A stretch of 37,673 bases of DNA. Origin: CAYLNH01 sp964384625. Its GTDB lineage: Bacteria; Verrucomicrobiota; Lentisphaeria; JABSQK01. Position 1 is the stretch's first letter. Each line of letters begins with the position of its first letter. The DNA lies in NCBI GenBank assembly GCA_964384625.1, contig CAYLNH010000035.1, positions 1 through 37,673 on the forward strand, given 5' to 3'. This document shows, piece after piece, positions 34,874 through 37,673 of the stretch. A program made the translations under genes and the position numbers. The notes under the pieces are model-generated. The model was not told the origin of the DNA, did no database searches, and saw only the letters and a list, made by a program, of their open reading frames with translations.

Positions 34874-34943
34874 GTAGCGCGGGTCTCTGCCCCGCGTTCC
34901 TGCAGGCCAAGATACGGAGACGCGGGGCAGAGACCCGCGCTAC
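34874..34943. repeat. BIME-like element: perfect 23-bp inverted repeat with GTAG ends
   Basis: The left arm (34874-34896) begins GTAGCGCGGG and its exact reverse complement is the right arm (34921-34943), ending in CTAC; the loop is 24 bases. Each arm also contains an internal hairpin (CGCGGG with CCCGCG). Two head-to-head GTAG-led palindromes are the form of a BIME made of two REP elements. It lies between the convergent glycosidase and esterase genes. In the rest of 34699-35048 I see no gene. Confidence 0.75.
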
Positions 34944-35048
34944 TTGTTGGAGACAGAAGACGCCTGTTGCATCAAGGCAGATCCACAATCGCGCCGCCTG
35001 ACAAGACCAGGGACTATGGCCATCGGGTCGACCAACCATCCGCTAATG

Positions 35049-35822
35049 CTAGTCGCTAGTCGCGCCCTTTTTCATCAGCTTCAGCATGGCTTCGGCGTAG
35101 CGGTTGCCGAGTTCGACGATGCCCGCAGTATCGTAGTGCACCTTGTCGCCGATCTTAGAGGCACTGTCCGCGTCGATCCAGGCGTAGCCGTTGGCTTTGC
35201 ATTCTTCCTGGGCTTTGCGGACCAGGTCGACATGGGCATACTTCGGCTTTGGCGGATTCACGCGGCCGGCGATAAAGAACATCTTTGGGGCGTCGAAGTC
35301 CTTACGCGCCGCCGCGATCAGTTCAGGTAAGTTGTCGGCGTAGGCTTTGGCCATCGCTCCATCGCGCGAGTCTTTCTCGCCCTGCAACCAGAGCATGCCG
35401 ACGATTTCGATCTTGCGACTCTTGCGTGCCGCCGCGACCAGCTTCTTCAGTTGGCTGTAGAGCGGGCCGTCCTTCTCGGGATTCCATTGTTCCGCCAGAT
35501 TGGTGCCGCCCTTGGAGTGTTTGATGATGCCGATCGGTTCCCCCATGGCCTTTGCCATCGTATGCGCGAACGAGACCTCCGGACCGAAGCCCTTGCCCTT
35601 GGCGCCGCCGGGCTTCAACGGCTTCCAGTTCTTGCGGTGGAACGCCAGTACGTTCTCGGCCGGCGTCTGCAGTTCCTTCGGCAGCCTGGCAGCAACGCTG
35701 CGTTTCCCCAGCATGTTGCTCTGGCCGGCGCAGATGAAGACCTTCAGCGGCTTGTCGCCGGCAGCAACGAGTGAAGCGAACAGGGGCAGGACCGAAGCAA
35801 AGAGGAGAAGTTGCTTGCGCAT
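35049..35822 (-). CDS. Secreted SASA-type carbohydrate esterase
   Basis: This 257-residue protein is an SGNH-like esterase of the sialate O-acetylesterase (SASA) family, which removes acetyl groups from sugars. Residues 1-21 are a signal peptide. The nucleophile is Ser35 in the GQSNM block. A WLQGEKDS block follows near the middle, and the catalytic His lies in DKVHYDTAG near the C-terminus. The length is normal for a single-domain member. An AAGGA ribosome binding site lies six bases before the ATG. It is divergent from the second sulfatase (81 bases between starts) and is the only exported enzyme in this glycan-related cluster. Its substrate could be acetylated xylan, pectin or another marine or gut glycan. 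Confidence 0.9.
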   Translation of the reverse strand: MRKQLLLFASVLPLFASLVAAGDKPLKVFICAGQSNMLGKRSVAARLPKELQTPAENVLAFHRKNWKPLKPGGAKGKGFGPEVSFAHTMAKAMGEPIGIIKHSKGGTNLAEQWNPEKDGPLYSQLKKLVAAARKSRKIEIVGMLWLQGEKDSRDGAMAKAYADNLPELIAAARKDFDAPKMFFIAGRVNPPKPKYAHVDLVRKAQEECKANGYAWIDADSASKIGDKVHYDTAGIVELGNRYAEAMLKLMKKGATSD

Positions 35823-35857
35823 GGCGTTTCCTTTGTCAGTTTAGTAGCAGCTTACAC

Positions 35858-35872
35858 TGCCGCCTGACGGCA
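35858..35872. other. Small hairpin in the esterase/sulfatase divergent region
   Basis: TGCCG (35858-35862) and CGGCA (35868-35872) form a 5-bp stem between two divergent starts. It could be part of an operator. I found no convincing promoter in the 81-base gap. Confidence 0.2.
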
Positions 35873-35903
35873 TTCACTGCAATCAAGGGATCTGATCAAT
35901 CGC

Positions 35904-37472
35904 ATGACCGCTGCAAAACCGAACATCATCTTTGTCTACGCCGACGACCTGGGTCGCGGCATGTTGAGTTGCTACGGCCAGAAGTGGTTCAAGACGCCGA
36001 ATCTCGATCGCCTGGCTGATGAAGGCCTCCGCTTCACTTCGGGCTACGGCTGTTCCTTCTGCGCCCCGGCGCGAGCCAGTCTGTTGACCGGCTACCATGA
36101 TTGCCACATGGGCCGATGGAGCTATACGACGGGCGGACCCTACAAGCAGATCTCCGAGGGCAGACCGTACAGTGAAGTCCGTGAACTGATCAACAGCACG
36201 AGTTTTGAGGAACGCGAGGACGAGGTCTTCCTGGCGACGATCGCCAAGCAGGCCGGCTATGTCACAGGCGAGATCGGCAAGCTGGAATGGGGGTTTTCGA
36301 CAACGCCGGAGCGTCTACGCAAACATGGCTGGGACTATCACTACGGTTACTACGACCACCAGCGTTGCCACGGCTTCTACCCGCCCTTCCTCTTTGACGA
36401 CGGCGAGATGTTCGAGATCCCCGGCAATACGCGCGCCAACTGCGGCGCAACCCCTGGACGCGAATCCGATGAGAACCGCGTTCTGCGTTACGACATGACG
36501 GGCAAGGCCGTCTACTCGCAGGACCTCTTTGACGAGAAGATCGTCGAGTTCATCGAAGCCAATCGGGACAAGCCCTTCCTGCTCTATCACCCGTCCCAGT
36601 TGCCGCACGGCCCGATCAGCATTCCGGAGATTCATCCGAGTCTGCGTGACGTCGATGGGCTGACCGACTTCGAGAAGGAATACGCCTCGATGGTCCTGCG
36701 GCTCGACGAGACGGTCGGCAAGATCCTTGACACGCTGGAGCGCTGCGGGATCGATGACAACACCGCCGTCTTCTTCACGTCGGACAACGGACATGAGACC
36801 TACTATCGCCAGGCGGGCCGCTGCTCCGGACGCGGCGCCGACCTGGCCGGTCGGGCGTTCGACAACATGGACCACAAGTTCTACTCCGAGCGCTGCGGGG
36901 ACGTGTTCAACGGCAACGACGGCATGGCCGGCTGCAAGCTGTCGAGTCTCGAAGGGGGCGCCCGCATTCCGTATCTGGTGCGGTGGCCGGAGACGGTCGA
37001 AGCCGGAACGGTGTGCGACATCCCGGTGGCCAACTACGATGTGCTGCCGACGCTGGCGGAGATGGTGTGCGGCGAATGCCCGGCTTGGAAAGACGGGATC
37101 TCCTATCTCCCGGCGCTGCGGGGGAAGCCGCTGCAGCGGCCGCGCGACCACATTGTCTTTGCCGGCACGGAAGGACCGGCATTGGTAACGACCGCCGGCT
37201 GGAAAGTGCGCTACCTGATCTCGCAGCGACGCTTTGAGTTGTTCTTCCTGCCGGACGACTATCGCGAAGAGCATGATTTGGCCGCCGCCGAGCCGGATCG
37301 TGTTCGCGTCCTCGGCCAACGTCTCCTCAAGGAGTGCGACGGCGATTTCCGGCACGGTACCGCCGACAACCACAAGGCGATGACGATCGAGCAGTACCTC
37401 GACGGCGCCGCCCCGGAGGATACCTTCCCCGCACACCCGCACACCGCTCCGATCCGCGAGGCATTCGACTAG
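35904..37472 (+). CDS. Cys-type sulfatase, apparently cytoplasmic
   Basis: This 522-residue enzyme is a second type I sulfatase. It has the N-terminal metal pair DD (residues 14-15 in VYADDLG), the active-site signature CAPARASLLTG with Cys53 as the residue to be converted to formylglycine and Arg57 beside it, and TSDNGHE near residue 293 as the second metal motif. The C-terminal subdomain is full length. No signal peptide is present. The start has a weak AAGGGA 13 bases upstream. It is only distantly similar to the sulfatase at 27892, so the two probably have different substrates. Together with the esterase and the glycosidase it suggests degradation of a sulfated polysaccharide. Confidence 0.92.
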   Translation: MTAAKPNIIFVYADDLGRGMLSCYGQKWFKTPNLDRLADEGLRFTSGYGCSFCAPARASLLTGYHDCHMGRWSYTTGGPYKQISEGRPYSEVRELINSTSFEEREDEVFLATIAKQAGYVTGEIGKLEWGFSTTPERLRKHGWDYHYGYYDHQRCHGFYPPFLFDDGEMFEIPGNTRANCGATPGRESDENRVLRYDMTGKAVYSQDLFDEKIVEFIEANRDKPFLLYHPSQLPHGPISIPEIHPSLRDVDGLTDFEKEYASMVLRLDETVGKILDTLERCGIDDNTAVFFTSDNGHETYYRQAGRCSGRGADLAGRAFDNMDHKFYSERCGDVFNGNDGMAGCKLSSLEGGARIPYLVRWPETVEAGTVCDIPVANYDVLPTLAEMVCGECPAWKDGISYLPALRGKPLQRPRDHIVFAGTEGPALVTTAGWKVRYLISQRRFELFFLPDDYREEHDLAAAEPDRVRVLGQRLLKECDGDFRHGTADNHKAMTIEQYLDGAAPEDTFPAHPHTAPIREAFD

Positions 37473-37580
37473 ATGGTCTCGGCGGAAATCTTGCCGCCAC
37501 GGATTGCCCGGGGTTTGCGGCTCGCGGCAGGCGGTGGAAGGGTTGTGTGCTGCAGCACATGACCATTTCGCCAACGCCCC

Positions 37581-37605
37581 CCGAGCCCGAAAACGGGCAA
37601 CTCGG
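37581..37605 (+). terminator. Hairpin after the second sulfatase gene
   Basis: GCCCG (37585-37589) and CGGGC (37594-37598) pair around AAAA, and the outer CCGA (37581-37584) can pair with TCGG (37602-37605). It lies about 110 bases past the stop. No T-run follows. In the rest of 37473-37673 I see no gene. Confidence 0.35.
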
Positions 37606-37673
37606 AGAGCGGGTCCAAGCATTCGGCCGGCGGCGTTGATGTCAAAACACGATGCTCGCATCGCTTATTCGGC

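Overview
The window is GC-rich and gene-dense. It reads like chromosome from a Gram-negative member of the PVC superphylum (Lentisphaerae, Kiritimatiellae, Verrucomicrobia or Planctomycetes). This placement is inferred from gene content: two Cys-type sulfatases, a MoxR/DUF58/BatA/DUF4159 operon, very large secreted proteins of unknown function, and short palindromic repeats between genes. No rRNA, tRNA, CRISPR array, integrase or transposase gene was found. A run of 100 N at 29531-29630 marks an assembly gap inside a tandem repeat, so this is a scaffolded draft or metagenome contig.

Layout. From 519 to 27170 every gene is on the minus strand. In transcription order: (1) a three-gene unit, 27170-23006, with an ECF sigma factor, a zinc-finger anti-sigma-like protein carrying an excisionase-type HTH, and a 1047-residue protein with two GspF-like soluble domains followed by two GspE/PilB-type ATPase domains; (2) a two-TM protein of unknown function (22866-22033); (3) a 981-residue secreted protein of unknown function (21781-18836); (4) a seven-gene operon, 18509-4566, with MoxR ATPase, DUF58, BatA-like VWA, VWA plus amidotransferase-like protein, a three-TM coiled-coil protein, DUF4159, and a 1477-residue thioredoxin-HEAT-thioredoxin-DsbD/CcdA fusion; (5) a 1304-residue secreted glycosidase-like protein (4433-519) behind its own AT-rich promoter.

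From 27398 the plus strand dominates: a small protein of unknown function, a sulfatase (27892-29292), a putative clan GH-A glycosidase with a CBM9-like C-terminus (31477-34698) and a second sulfatase (35904-37472). Minus-strand alr (31158-30046) and a secreted SASA-type esterase (35822-35049) lie between them. The sulfatases, glycosidase and esterase suggest use of sulfated, acetylated glycans. The two sulfatases and the glycosidase lack signal peptides, so final steps are probably cytoplasmic.

Repeats. Both convergent gene pairs hold GTAG-type REP-like palindromes: a 100-bp tandem array and an inverted 49/52-bp array between the first sulfatase and alr, and a perfect 23-bp inverted repeat between the glycosidase and the esterase. 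Another perfect 23-bp palindrome lies at the left end.

Most notable: the F-F-E-E ATPase fusion, whose first ATPase domain has Thr in place of the Walker A Lys, encoded in an overlapping unit with a sigma/anti-sigma pair; and the large redox relay protein joined by translational overlap to a MoxR/VWA operon.
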